This document shows positions 55,811-64,000 of a DNA stretch of 64,000 nucleotides, in pieces (the first letter of the stretch is position 1; every line of letters starts with the position of its first letter). The notes beneath the pieces were generated by a model. The model did no database searches. It saw nothing but the letters and a program-made list of their open reading frames with translations, and was not told where the DNA came from. The position numbers were made by a program, and so were the translations under genes. Origin of the DNA: Bacteroidota bacterium. GTDB lineage: Bacteria > Bacteroidota > Bacteroidia > AKYH767-A > 2013-40CM-41-45. The stretch spans positions 930,001-994,000 of the forward strand of contig JADKJP010000006.1 in the NCBI GenBank assembly GCA_016720935.1. Reading direction: 5' to 3'.

Positions 55811-56464
55811 ATGGTTAAGCTCAGAGAAATGATTCGCGATATGCGAACCGATTATATTTCATTCGAACTGGATGAAAAGTCGACTGATAAAAGTCCGTTC
55901 CGTCAATTTGAAAAATGGATGGCCCAGGCCATGGAATCTGAAGTTGAAGAACCCAATGCAATGACGCTCGCGACTGTCAGCAAAAAGGGCCAACCGGATG
56001 CCCGCGTAGTTTTGTTGCGAGATCTCGATTCAAAAGGATTTACTTTTTTTACAAATTACAAAAGCCGAAAGGGAAAAGAACTGTCGGAGAATTCCAAAGT
56101 CTGTCTGAACTTCTTTTGGACAGAATTGCAACGCCAGGTTCGCATTCAGGGAACCATTGAAAAGCTGAGCACCAAAGCTTCCGATGCATATTTCAATACC
56201 CGTCCGCGTGAAAGCCAAATCGGTGCCTGGACTTCTCATCAAAGTGAAGTGCTGGCTAACCGTGAAACTCTTGAAACCAGGTTCATTGAGCTGGAGAAGG
56301 ATTATTCCGGCAGAAAAGTACCACGTCCGCCTCATTGGGGTGGCTATCGTGTAAAACCGGTTTATATTGAGTTCTGGCAAGGCCGCCCCAGCAGATTACA
56401 CGACCGGATTGTTTATGAAAAGAATAAAACCGGCAAGTGGAAGATCTACAGGCTGAATCCCTGA
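55811..56464 (+). CDS. pdxH: Pyridoxamine 5'-phosphate oxidase
   Basis: The 217-residue FMN flavoprotein oxidises pyridoxine or pyridoxamine phosphate to PLP. Signatures are NAMTLATVSKKGQPDARVVLL, FFTNYKSRKGKEL, RPRESQIGAWTSHQSEV and PPHWGGYRVKPVYIEFWQGR, and it ends WKIYRLNP. Full length. Directly downstream of bcp. A 112-base heptamer array begins 42 bases after its stop. Confidence 0.95.
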   Translation: MVKLREMIRDMRTDYISFELDEKSTDKSPFRQFEKWMAQAMESEVEEPNAMTLATVSKKGQPDARVVLLRDLDSKGFTFFTNYKSRKGKELSENSKVCLNFFWTELQRQVRIQGTIEKLSTKASDAYFNTRPRESQIGAWTSHQSEVLANRETLETRFIELEKDYSGRKVPRPPHWGGYRVKPVYIEFWQGRPSRLHDRIVYEKNKTGKWKIYRLNP

Positions 56465-56506
56465 TTTTTTGTGCAATATTTTCATTGGGTAAACGACACT
56501 CTTAGT

Positions 56507-56618
56507 AGTGCTTAGTGGTTGGTGCTTGGTGCTTAGTGCTTAGTGCTTAGTGCTTAGTGCTTAGTGCTTAGTGCTTAGTGCTTAGTGCTTGGTGCTTGGT
56601 TGTTGGTTGATGGTTGTT
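56507..56618 (-). repeat. Heptamer array, left arm, 16 units
   Basis: Sixteen 7-base units in unbroken register, mostly agtgctt with ggtgctt, ggttgtt and agtggtt variants. The minus strand reads AAGCACT and points back to pdxH. It can pair with the right arm at 56674-56781 to form a very long imperfect hairpin. Between the arms (56619-56673) no gene is seen. Confidence 0.92.
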
Positions 56619-56673
56619 GGTTTTGCGTTGTCAATTGAGAGATATTAAGTGATAATCTCAGGCACCTACTCCT

Positions 56674-56781
56674 AAGCACCAAGCACCAAGCACCAAGCAC
56701 TAACAACTAACAACTAACAACTAACAACTATCAACTAACAACCAACAACCACTAACCACTAAGCACTAACCACTAAGCACC
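56674..56781 (+). repeat. Heptamer array, right arm, 15 units
   Basis: Units aagcacc (3), aagcact, aacaact (4), atcaact, aacaacc (2), a 3-base slip, then aaccact, aagcact, aaccact, aagcacc. It ends five bases before the start codon of the metallophosphoesterase, so it must be the leader of that gene. Confidence 0.92.
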
Positions 56782-56786
56782 AAAAA

Positions 56787-58046
56787 ATGAACCTTCGCAT
56801 TCTCCTGTTATTTCTCATCCTTTTCGCCATTGATCTCTATGTTTTTCAGGGAGTGAAGGTGCTGGTTCAGAGCAGAACTGTTCAGACACAGCGTATAATT
56901 ACATATTTGTATTGGACAGTTACTGTACTTTCCCTTGGTGTTATATTACTGGCTCAATATGTCGACTGGCATACCTGGCCCAAGGTTCTCAGGACCTATT
57001 CTTTTGCCATCATCGTTATTATTTATTTGTCGAAAATACTCGTCAGCATATTCATGTTGCTGGATGATATCATCCGTCTCTTTCGTCTGATTGGAGGATG
57101 GATCAGTATGAAATTTTTTAACTCTGCAGCTCAGGGAGCCGAGACAACTCTTCGTGTTTCACGACTGGATTTTTTAGTGAAGCTGGGATTCATCGTTGGT
57201 TCTATTCCATTTTTCTCAATGTTGTATGGAATGGTCGGTGGAGCTTACGATTATCGTGTGAGAAAAGTGAAATTGAAAGCAGGAAATCTGCCCGGAAGTT
57301 TCGACGGACTTCGGGTTGTTCAAATTTCAGATTTACATACTGGAAGTTTTATGGGACCTTCTCAGATCACCAAAGCGATGGATCTCATTCTGGAACAAAA
57401 ACCGGATGTCATTTTTTTTACGGGGGACCTGGTCAATGATCGTCACATCGAAGCGGTTGAATTTAAAGATCAACTAAGCCGACTGAAAGCTCCCATGGGT
57501 GTATATTCTATCCTGGGCAATCACGATTACGGTGATTATTATCGCTGGAACACGCAGGAAGAAAAGGCCGAAAACCTTGTGAAGCTCAAAAATTTTCATG
57601 GTGAACTGGGATGGAATTTGTTATTGAATTCACATACCTATATTGAAAAGAATGGAGAAAAAATCGGACTGGTAGGAGTAGAGAACTGGAGTTCGAGAAT
57701 GAATTTTCACAAATACGGAGATATGGAAGTGGCGATGCATGGAATGGAGCCGGCTCCTTTTAATATTTTATTATCACACGATCCTTCTCATTGGGATGCT
57801 GAAATTACATCAAAGTACCAGCAGATAGATCTCACGCTTTCAGGCCATACGCATGGGTTTCAGTTTGGTGTAGAAATCCCCGGATTCCGTTGGAGTCCTG
57901 TACAATATGTTTACAAAAAATGGGCTGATCTTTACCAGGAGGGAAATCAATATCTCTATGTAAACAGAGGTCTTGGTTTTCTTGGTTATCCCGGACGTGT
58001 TGGTATCTTGCCGGAAATAACTGTTTTTGATTTTCAGAAAGCCTGA
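56787..58046 (+). CDS. Membrane-anchored metallophosphoesterase
   Basis: 419 residues. Three or four N-terminal membrane helices in the first 105 residues and another near 130-155 precede a calcineurin-like phosphoesterase domain from about 170. Metal motifs are DLHTG, GDLVND, GNHDYGD, the downstream SHDPSHWD and SGHTHGFQ. Resembles YkuE/YaeI-type phosphoesterases, some of which act on lipid-A-precursor or cell-wall lipids; substrate unknown here. The gene immediately follows a heptamer array and is followed by the methyltransferase after 11 bases. Confidence 0.9.
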   Translation: MNLRILLLFLILFAIDLYVFQGVKVLVQSRTVQTQRIITYLYWTVTVLSLGVILLAQYVDWHTWPKVLRTYSFAIIVIIYLSKILVSIFMLLDDIIRLFRLIGGWISMKFFNSAAQGAETTLRVSRLDFLVKLGFIVGSIPFFSMLYGMVGGAYDYRVRKVKLKAGNLPGSFDGLRVVQISDLHTGSFMGPSQITKAMDLILEQKPDVIFFTGDLVNDRHIEAVEFKDQLSRLKAPMGVYSILGNHDYGDYYRWNTQEEKAENLVKLKNFHGELGWNLLLNSHTYIEKNGEKIGLVGVENWSSRMNFHKYGDMEVAMHGMEPAPFNILLSHDPSHWDAEITSKYQQIDLTLSGHTHGFQFGVEIPGFRWSPVQYVYKKWADLYQEGNQYLYVNRGLGFLGYPGRVGILPEITVFDFQKA

Positions 58047-58057
58047 TCTTTGTAGCG

Positions 58058-58837
58058 ATGATTTCAAAAAACCAGATTCGATTTATTACCTCTCTTCACC
58101 AGAAGAAATACAGACGTTCTGAAGGATTATTCATCGCCGAAGGGGAGAAGGTTGTCAGTGATTTACTTGATACAGATTGGGAGATTCGTTCTTTCTATTA
58201 TACAGAACGTTGTAGTTTGCCTTTGTCGCGCCTTTCATCTGGAAGAATTTCAGGTGAAATGCTGAAAATAAGTGAAGAGGATTTACAAAAAATCAGCGCG
58301 TTGACAACCGCACAGTCAGTGCTGGCTGTAGCTGTCGTACCGGAGCGAAAACTCGATTTTGCGAATCTGGCATCCGGACTAAGCCTCGTTTTGGATGATA
58401 TCCAGGACCCGGGAAATCTGGGGACCATCCTGCGAATAGCCGACTGGTTCGGTATTACTAATATTTTGTGTGGAGAAAATACAGTAGAGTGTTTCAATCC
58501 AAAGGTCGTTCAGGCTTCTATGGGTTCTCTTTTTCGTGTGAATGTATATTATGGAGATTTAGCTGCATTGTTTGAGAAAAATAAAAATGAATTGAAACTC
58601 CCTGTTTACGGAACTGTGCTTGAAGGTGAAAATTTATTTCAGACTGAATTAACGCAATCAGGATTGATTCTGTTTGGTAATGAATCAGTGGGTATCCACC
58701 GGGAGTTGATTCCCTTCATCGATCACAAAATAACTATTCCTTCATTTTACGCTTCATCAATCGGACCGGATTCTCTGAATGTTTCAATTGCCGTGGGTAT
58801 TGTTTGTGGTGAATTCAAAAGAAGAACACTTTCATAG
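58058..58837 (+). CDS. SpoU/TrmH-family RNA 2'-O-methyltransferase
   Basis: 259 residues. An N-terminal substrate-binding domain (FIAEGEKVVSDLLDTDW) precedes the SPOUT domain with motif 1 LDDIQDPGNLGTILRIADWF, motif 2 LFGNESVGI and motif 3 SIGPDSLNVSIAVGIV. Methylates ribose 2'-OH in rRNA or tRNA using S-adenosylmethionine; the exact target (RlmB-like or other) cannot be assigned. Cotranscribed with the upstream phosphoesterase. Confidence 0.92.
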   Translation: MISKNQIRFITSLHQKKYRRSEGLFIAEGEKVVSDLLDTDWEIRSFYYTERCSLPLSRLSSGRISGEMLKISEEDLQKISALTTAQSVLAVAVVPERKLDFANLASGLSLVLDDIQDPGNLGTILRIADWFGITNILCGENTVECFNPKVVQASMGSLFRVNVYYGDLAALFEKNKNELKLPVYGTVLEGENLFQTELTQSGLILFGNESVGIHRELIPFIDHKITIPSFYASSIGPDSLNVSIAVGIVCGEFKRRTLS

Positions 58838-59078
58838 GCTTAATTCTTCCTTAGTAAAATCACACTTCTAATTTTTTCTTGCATGGTTATTCCAATCTCC
58901 GGACTGAGAATGTTGAGTTCCTGTTTATATGTTTTCTTCAGGCAAATGACCAATTTCATTTTTTCCAGATAAGGTTCTGTCTAATTTTGTGGTGGGAAAA
59001 ATGTACTTTTTTTCCTGATGGGAAATATATTCCGTACTATCTTCTGAATTTTATCGAGTTTTAACTAAACCTAAACCA

Positions 59079-59987
59079 ATGATTGGAACTTCAAAAAGTT
59101 ACTTGTACTGCATTTTTGCATTTATACTATTCTGGCAAGGATCGTACGCGCAATCGATTCCAAACAATGGTTTTGAATCGTGGACCAATATGGGTTCGTA
59201 CAACAATCCTGATTCGTGGGCAAACTTGAATGACCTCACATCTGCTTCCGGTGTTTTTACTTGTACCAAAGGAACTCCCGGAATTGTTGGCACAGCTTAC
59301 CTGAAATTGATTTCAAAAACTGTCACAGGAATGGGAGTAATGCCTGGCATCGCTATCTGCGGAACCATGAACAATGTGAATTTTCAGCCTTTCACCGGAT
59401 TTCCATTTACAGAAAGACCGGAATATTTATCAGGCAAATGGCAATACATGGCCTTTGGTTCTGACCAGGGTTTCATATCTGTTGCGCTGACTAAATGGAA
59501 TACTGTATTCTTGAGAAGGGATACTGTTGCCAACCTGTTTTACCCTTTGCCGGGTATGGTGATGAGCTGGGAGAATTTTGCTTTGACACTGAACTACAGC
59601 AGCTCTTTGAATCCGGATTCCTGTTTCATGCTGATGTCGGCAAGTCAGGCCAATGGCGCACCAACAGCTCCCTATAGCTATCTGTACCTTGATGAACTGG
59701 GTTTTAGTGGTTTAGTTTCCCAAGCACAGGAAATGGTTCCTGATTATACGGTAATAGTTTCTCCGAATCCTTCCGACGGCAGGCTGTACTTGGATTTTTC
59801 CAATGTTTCCAAAAGCCCTGAAACTATTGAGGTTTTCGACCTGTTGGGAAACAAAATATTATCTTTAGGCAAAATTAAACCACCCTCAATTTTAGATCTT
59901 GACCTATCCTGTTTTTCAAACGGGACTTATCTGTTGAGATTTGAAATGGATGGTCAGTCGTTCAATAAAATTATTTACAAACAATAA
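59079..59987 (+). CDS. Small T9SS-secreted protein, carbohydrate-binding-like
   Basis: 302 residues. The signal peptide ends QGSYAQ and is followed by a beta-rich domain starting IPNNGFESWTNMG, which resembles putative carbohydrate-binding jelly rolls of Bacteroidota (a PCMD-like fold is possible). The T9SS sorting domain starts near 224 (VIVSPNPSDGRLYLDF) and ends FNKIIYKQ. No catalytic motif was recognised. Followed by the multicopper oxidase after 39 bases, so cotranscription is likely. The 241-base gap upstream holds a TAATTTTG at 58982, a possible -7 element. Confidence 0.75.
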   Translation: MIGTSKSYLYCIFAFILFWQGSYAQSIPNNGFESWTNMGSYNNPDSWANLNDLTSASGVFTCTKGTPGIVGTAYLKLISKTVTGMGVMPGIAICGTMNNVNFQPFTGFPFTERPEYLSGKWQYMAFGSDQGFISVALTKWNTVFLRRDTVANLFYPLPGMVMSWENFALTLNYSSSLNPDSCFMLMSASQANGAPTAPYSYLYLDELGFSGLVSQAQEMVPDYTVIVSPNPSDGRLYLDFSNVSKSPETIEVFDLLGNKILSLGKIKPPSILDLDLSCFSNGTYLLRFEMDGQSFNKIIYKQ

Positions 59988-60026
59988 AATCTAAAACTAC
60001 AGTGCTCTTTCAAGAGTGAAATTAAA

Positions 60027-61718
60027 ATGAAAAAAATCCTGTTATCCTTATTACTTCTCACCGGTCTTTCCGGGTATTCTCAAAATGCAATTCCAATTCC
60101 GGATACTTTGTCTGGACCGGTTTACAATCTGGATATGCATCCTGATAGTGTTCAGTTTCTTCCGGGGGTAAAGACATTTACGAACGCGTTTAATCAATAT
60201 TCCTATCTCGGCCCGACTTTGATTATGCACAAGGGTGATATGATCAATTTGAACGTTCAAAATTTGCTTGACGATACTACTACAGTGCATTGGCATGGCT
60301 TGCATGTTCCTGCTATGGCCGATGGCGGACCTCATACTTTTTTCCTTTCCGGAACAACCTGGTCGCCTATGTTTACTGTCATGAACAACGCTGCCACATA
60401 TTGGTATCATCCGCATTTACACATGAAGACCGGACAACAGGCGATGCGCGGCGCGGCGGGAATGATCATTGTTCGTGATAGTGTGGAATCAACATTGAAC
60501 TTACCTCGTCAATATGGTGTAGATGATTTCCCGATCATCGTACAGACTCAGCAATTTGATTCAGCCAATCAAATCCTATGGCGTGGAATGCACGACAGTA
60601 CCATTTTTGTCAATGGCACTCAGGATCCGATGTTGTCTGTACCGGCGCAGATCGTGCGTTTCAGGATGTTGAATGCATCACAAGAGAGAAATTACAATTT
60701 TGGTTTCACAGGAAATATGCCATTCCAGGTTATTGGCAATGATGGCGGATTACTTACAGCCCCTGTGCAGGTTACACGAATTCGATTGTCTCCGGGAGAG
60801 CGCGTTGAAATTTTACTTGATCTGAATGGTATGACCGGGCAACAATTTTACCTGATGAGTTATGCATCTGAATTTCCGACTGGAATCCAGGGAGGTACGC
60901 CTATACCCAGTATGAACACAGCCATGTACAGTCCGATCAATGGAATTGATTTTAATATCCTCCAGCTGAATGTAACACCACCAACAGTAAATCCTGTAAC
61001 TACCATTCCTGCATCACTTGTTTCATTTACCCCATTGGATGAGGCGAATATGAATGATTTCAGGAACATCATCATATCAACGCAAAACATGATGTCTCCG
61101 GATGGACCGTTCTATTTTAATGGACAAATGTTTGATATGGAAAGAATCGATTACCGTATTCCTATTAATAATACAGAAGTCTGGAGCCTTTCAAATCAAA
61201 CAATGGTAGCGCATCCTTTTCATATTCATGATGTGCAATTTTTTGTCCTTGACCGAAATGGAATTCCCGCTCAACCCTACGAAGCAGGGTTTAAAGATGT
61301 AGTGCTTGTTGGCCCGAATGAATCCGTCCGGTTCATTACAAAGTTTGAAGATTTTGCAGATACTACCATGCCGTATATGTATCACTGCCACATCCTCATG
61401 CATGAAGATGACGGAATGATGGGACAGTTTGTCGTGGTGCCGAATACTACAAACATACCTGAAATGAATAAAGGAGAATTATTCTTCTTTTATCCCAGTC
61501 CTGTTTCTGGTTCTTTGAATATTACGTTGAACAACGGAGATAGTGGTGAAATAATTATCACGGATGTTCTCGGTAAGAATATATGGAACGAGAAACTTTC
61601 ATCCGGACAGAAATCCATTCATGTAAATACCAGTGACTGGAAGTCGGGAGTTTATTTCATTACACTGAAAAAAGGTGACCAGTCAGAGACTCAAAAGATA
61701 TTGGTTCAACACAATTGA
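60027..61718 (+). CDS. T9SS-secreted multicopper oxidase
   Basis: 563 residues. The signal peptide MKKILLSLLLLTGLSGYS is followed by three cupredoxin domains with all four copper motifs: HWHGLH, WYHPHLHMKT, HPFHIHDVQFF, and HCHILMHEDDGMMG with the type 1 Cys454 between His453 and His455. The methionine-containing end of the last motif fits a CueO/CotA/bilirubin-oxidase-like laccase. A T9SS sorting domain (FFYPSPVSGSLNITLNNGD to ILVQHN) occupies the last 85 residues, so it is exported and probably surface-attached. Oxidises phenols or metals with reduction of oxygen; substrate unknown. Confidence 0.93.
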   Translation: MKKILLSLLLLTGLSGYSQNAIPIPDTLSGPVYNLDMHPDSVQFLPGVKTFTNAFNQYSYLGPTLIMHKGDMINLNVQNLLDDTTTVHWHGLHVPAMADGGPHTFFLSGTTWSPMFTVMNNAATYWYHPHLHMKTGQQAMRGAAGMIIVRDSVESTLNLPRQYGVDDFPIIVQTQQFDSANQILWRGMHDSTIFVNGTQDPMLSVPAQIVRFRMLNASQERNYNFGFTGNMPFQVIGNDGGLLTAPVQVTRIRLSPGERVEILLDLNGMTGQQFYLMSYASEFPTGIQGGTPIPSMNTAMYSPINGIDFNILQLNVTPPTVNPVTTIPASLVSFTPLDEANMNDFRNIIISTQNMMSPDGPFYFNGQMFDMERIDYRIPINNTEVWSLSNQTMVAHPFHIHDVQFFVLDRNGIPAQPYEAGFKDVVLVGPNESVRFITKFEDFADTTMPYMYHCHILMHEDDGMMGQFVVVPNTTNIPEMNKGELFFFYPSPVSGSLNITLNNGDSGEIIITDVLGKNIWNEKLSSGQKSIHVNTSDWKSGVYFITLKKGDQSETQKILVQHN

Positions 61719-61733
61719 TCCGATCGATTAATA

Positions 61734-61778
61734 AAAAACGAAGGCGTGAAATCCAAAAGAATTCCCGCCTTCGTTTTT
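61734..61778 (+). terminator. Terminator of the multicopper oxidase gene
   Basis: 13-bp stem AAAAACGAAGGCG (61734-61746) / CGCCTTCGTTTTT (61766-61778) with a 19-base loop and T run. It can work in both directions for the convergent acyltransferase. Confidence 0.85.
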
Positions 61779-61790
61779 TTTTATATCTGT

Positions 61791-62339
61791 TCAGCCTAGA
61801 ATTGGAGTAATCCCTCTGTTTTTACCCCTTTTATCCTTGAAAAAATTCTGCATAATAATAACATCCGCTTCAAAGTTTCCGGAAGGGTAGAAGGGTGAGG
61901 AGAAAAATACTGTTTTAGCCGGGTAGTCCATTGATGCCATCACAATTGGAATGCCTGCCTTCACAGCGATATGATAAAAACCGGTTTTCCATTTTTGAAC
62001 ATTCTTACGTGTTCCTTCAGGAGCAATAGCGATGATAAATTGTTCCTCCTTTTTGTAAATATCCGCTACCTGATCCACAAGGTTATGTGAACCTTTCCGG
62101 TCAACAGGGTATCCTCCGAGTTTTTTGAACAACCAGCCAAAAGGTGAATCAAATAATTCTTTTTTTCCAAGATAATTTGATGGGAATTTTAAAATACTTC
62201 TGACAGCTAAACCCAACGGAAAATCCCAGTTAGAGGTATGTGGAGCAACAATAATGATATACTTTTTAATATCCCGTGGGACATCTCCATTGATTTTCCA
62301 TCCGGCAAGTTTGAAGAAAAAGTTGTATAGAAAACGCAT
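61791..62339 (-). CDS. PlsC-like lysophospholipid acyltransferase family protein
   Basis: 182 residues. The acyltransferase motif HX4D is present as APHTSNWDFPLG, the second motif region as GGYPVDRKGSHN, and APEGTRKNVQKWKTGFYHIA is motif III-like. This fits the small 1-acyl-glycerol-3-phosphate acyltransferase-like proteins common in Bacteroidota. N-terminal hydrophobic segment FLYNFFFKLAGW. A heptamer array lies directly upstream of its start codon. Confidence 0.85.
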   Translation of the reverse strand: MRFLYNFFFKLAGWKINGDVPRDIKKYIIIVAPHTSNWDFPLGLAVRSILKFPSNYLGKKELFDSPFGWLFKKLGGYPVDRKGSHNLVDQVADIYKKEEQFIIAIAPEGTRKNVQKWKTGFYHIAVKAGIPIVMASMDYPAKTVFFSSPFYPSGNFEADVIIMQNFFKDKRGKNRGITPILG

Positions 62340-62351
62340 CCGCAGTGGTGT

Positions 62352-62428
62352 TTAGTTGTTAGTTGTTAGATGTTAGTTGTTAGTGCTTAGAGGTTAGAGG
62401 TTAGAGGTTAGAGGTTAGAGGTTAGAGG
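62352..62428 (-). repeat. Heptamer array, 11 units, in the acyltransferase leader
   Basis: Units ttagttg (2), ttagatg, ttagttg, ttagtgc, ttagagg (6). A degenerate twelfth (gtggtgt) at 62345-62351 would put the array five bases from the ATG. The minus strand reads AACCTCT- and AACAACT-like units pointing into the acyltransferase gene. Confidence 0.85.
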
Positions 62429-62480
62429 ATGAATTTTGGTAGTTAAAGATAGAAAAAAACATCCTCCCTTCACAGCACAC

Positions 62481-62536
62481 AATCCACAATCTACAATCTA
62501 CAATCTACAATCTAAAATCAAAAATCTAAAATCCCC
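62481..62536 (+). repeat. Heptamer array overlapping the 3' end of the flavoprotein gene
   Basis: Units aatccac, aatctac (3), aatctaa, aatcaaa, aatctaa, aatcccc. The stop codon of the minus-strand flavoprotein gene (plus 62526-62528) lies inside the seventh unit. Confidence 0.85.
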
Positions 62537-64000
62537 CCGCTGCTTCCGCACAGCGTTCTCCATCCATTGCTGCGGAAACAATTCCACCGGCGTAACCGGC
62601 ACCTTCTGCGCAGGGAAAGAGGCCTTTGATTTCAGGATGTTGTAGGGTTTCTTTGTCACGTGGTATCCGGACCGGTGAAGAAGTTCTTGATTCAGTAGCA
62701 ACAAGTACAGCTTCATTTGTAAAATACGGTTTCATTTTCTTTCCAAAGAATTTTAATCCTTCACGCAACGCTGAAGTAACATCTTTTGGTAATACTTTGT
62801 CGAGAAGCACAGAAGTAATTCCGGGAACATAAGAACATTCCGGAAGAGAAGAAGAGAATTTATTTTCTGTAAAATCAATGAGACGCTGAGCGGGAGCTTT
62901 TAATTTTCCTCCTCCGGCATGGAAAGCATTTTGTTCAACTTCCTGCTGATAGCGGAGCGCAGATAAGGCTCCGTGATTTTTAAATGGAAGAAAATCTTTT
63001 TCACCAACGCTAACCACCATTCCTGAATTCGCGAATGGATTGTTGCGACGTGAAGGGGACCAGCCGTTCACAACAATTTCATTTTTATCTGTAGCAGCCG
63101 GAGCGATGATTCCTCCCGGACACATACAGAAAGAATAAACACCACGGTCATTCACCTGGCAGGTGAGAGAGTAACTTGCCGGGGGCAGGAATTCACTACG
63201 TTTCGGAGAATGGTATTGAACTTCATCAATAATCGATTGAGGATGTTCAACTCTGACACCAAGAGCGAAAGGTTTTGCTTCTATCCGGATATTTCTTTTT
63301 TCAAGCAATTCATAAATATCTCGTGCGGAATGTCCTGTTGCAAGAATAATGGATTTGCATGGCCAGGATTTTTCTTCATTAGTGGTCACATCCTTTGTCA
63401 GGATGGAAGTGACTGACTGGTCTTTGATTTCAATGTCCGTAAGTCGTGTATTGAAATGCACTTCTCCGCCTGCTTTCAGAATTGTTTCCCTGACAGCATG
63501 TACCAATTGTGGTAACTTATTGGTTCCAATATGAGGATGAGCATCCACAAGAATGTCAGGATTGGCTCCATGCATCACGAGTATTGAAAGTATGCGTTGA
63601 ATATCTCCACGTTTTCCCGATCGTGTATACAATTTTCCGTCCGAATACGTTCCGGCTCCGCCTTCACCAAAACAATAGTTACTGTCAGGGTTCACTTCGC
63701 CTTCTTTATTCAATGTAGCCAGGTCACGTCTTCTGCTGCGTACATCCTTGCCACGTTCCAGTACAATTGGTTTATAACCGAGTTCGATAAGCCGGAGTGC
63801 GGCAAACATTCCGGCAGGTCCAAAACCTACAATATGAACTGCAGGAGCCTTGCTCACATCTTTTTCAAAATGAAATAATGTTGCAGGAGATTGAACCGGA
63901 GGTGCGGCCTCATCGATAAAAACTTCCGCCAGCAAACGGATTTTGACTTGTCTGGAACGCGCGTCAATAGAGCGTTTCAGAACGCGGAGATAATTTATTC
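62526..64000 (-). CDS. COG2509-type FAD-dependent dehydrogenase (5' partial)
   Basis: The frame is open to the window edge; the TTG at 63935 is not the real start and upstream codons read INYLRVLKRSIDARSRQVKI, typical of the family N terminus. The FAD Rossmann motif is VHIVGFGPAGMFAALRLIELG. NYCFGEGGAGTYSDGKLYTR, then ILATGHSARDIYELLE and GLFPCAEGAGYAGGIVSAAM are hallmarks of the uncharacterised COG2509 flavoproteins. Substrate unknown. Its last codons overlap a heptamer array. Confidence 0.9.
   Translation of the reverse strand, partial: INYLRVLKRSIDARSRQVKIRLLAEVFIDEAAPPVQSPATLFHFEKDVSKAPAVHIVGFGPAGMFAALRLIELGYKPIVLERGKDVRSRRRDLATLNKEGEVNPDSNYCFGEGGAGTYSDGKLYTRSGKRGDIQRILSILVMHGANPDILVDAHPHIGTNKLPQLVHAVRETILKAGGEVHFNTRLTDIEIKDQSVTSILTKDVTTNEEKSWPCKSIILATGHSARDIYELLEKRNIRIEAKPFALGVRVEHPQSIIDEVQYHSPKRSEFLPPASYSLTCQVNDRGVYSFCMCPGGIIAPAATDKNEIVVNGWSPSRRNNPFANSGMVVSVGEKDFLPFKNHGALSALRYQQEVEQNAFHAGGGKLKAPAQRLIDFTENKFSSSLPECSYVPGITSVLLDKVLPKDVTSALREGLKFFGKKMKPYFTNEAVLVATESRTSSPVRIPRDKETLQHPEIKGLFPCAEGAGYAGGIVSAAMDGERCAEAAGGF

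Noticed and set aside
58879..59064. Small open frame before the T9SS protein
   Set aside because: No signal, domain or plausible composition; the stretch looks like ordinary intergenic sequence with a candidate promoter.

Overview
The window looks like a chromosomal segment of an environmental member of the Bacteroidota, probably Sphingobacteriales/Chitinophagales-like. The evidence is type IX secretion (T9SS) C-terminal sorting domains on several very large secreted proteins, promoters of the TAnnTTTG type, a short Bacteroidota RpoD, a TamL-type lipoprotein, fused ThrA, and a tmRNA tag ending in YALAA. No rRNA, phage, insertion sequence or CRISPR was seen. Two genes run off the edges (1-2853 and 62526-64000).

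Layout. 1-2853: end of a secreted propeller/PKD/dockerin-like protein. 3022-14048: housekeeping block (AlaDH/PNT-type dehydrogenase, rpe, rpoD, pnp, rpsO, accD, fbaB, small secreted protein, tamL). RpoD and AccD are both broken by single-base indels. 14332-25113: tRNA-Ala, M2 peptidase, DUF4907 lipoprotein, asnB, mscL, M48 peptidase with lemA, lpdA, M61 peptidase, ridA. 25169-30556: trpG/pabA glutaminase and the threonine operon thrA-thrB-thrC. 30669-34256: a T9SS-secreted CotH-kinase-like protein. 34506-35735: a 168-bp tandem array carrying truncated tRNA fragments, ending in an intact tRNA-Pro(CGG), then tmRNA. 35877-54473: two tandem 964-residue propeller histidine kinases, one LytTR response regulator, and a 3871-residue T9SS adhesin. 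54550-64000: algH/yqgE, bcp, pdxH, metallophosphoesterase, SpoU methyltransferase, a small T9SS protein, a T9SS multicopper oxidase, an acyltransferase and a COG2509 flavoprotein.

Most unusual signal. At least seven intergenic regions carry arrays of imperfect 7-bp units (AATCNNN, AAGCACY/AACNACY, ATACCTT and relatives). They come as inverted pairs. The left array has its A/C-rich, G-poor strand on the minus strand and the right array has it on the plus strand, so each points into the gene it abuts whatever that gene's direction. At three start codons the array, counted to its last recognisable unit, stops 5 bases before the ATG. I know of heptanucleotide short tandem repeats in cyanobacteria, but not of such a polar paired system in Bacteroidota. 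Other notable items are the 168-bp tRNA-fragment array, the kinase duplication next to the adhesin, and a dockerin-like module shared by two secreted proteins.

How the parts may work together (inference): the paired propeller kinases probably sense an extracellular ligand and signal through the adjacent LytTR regulator, possibly to the adhesin gene downstream. The secreted proteins all need a T9SS machinery encoded elsewhere.
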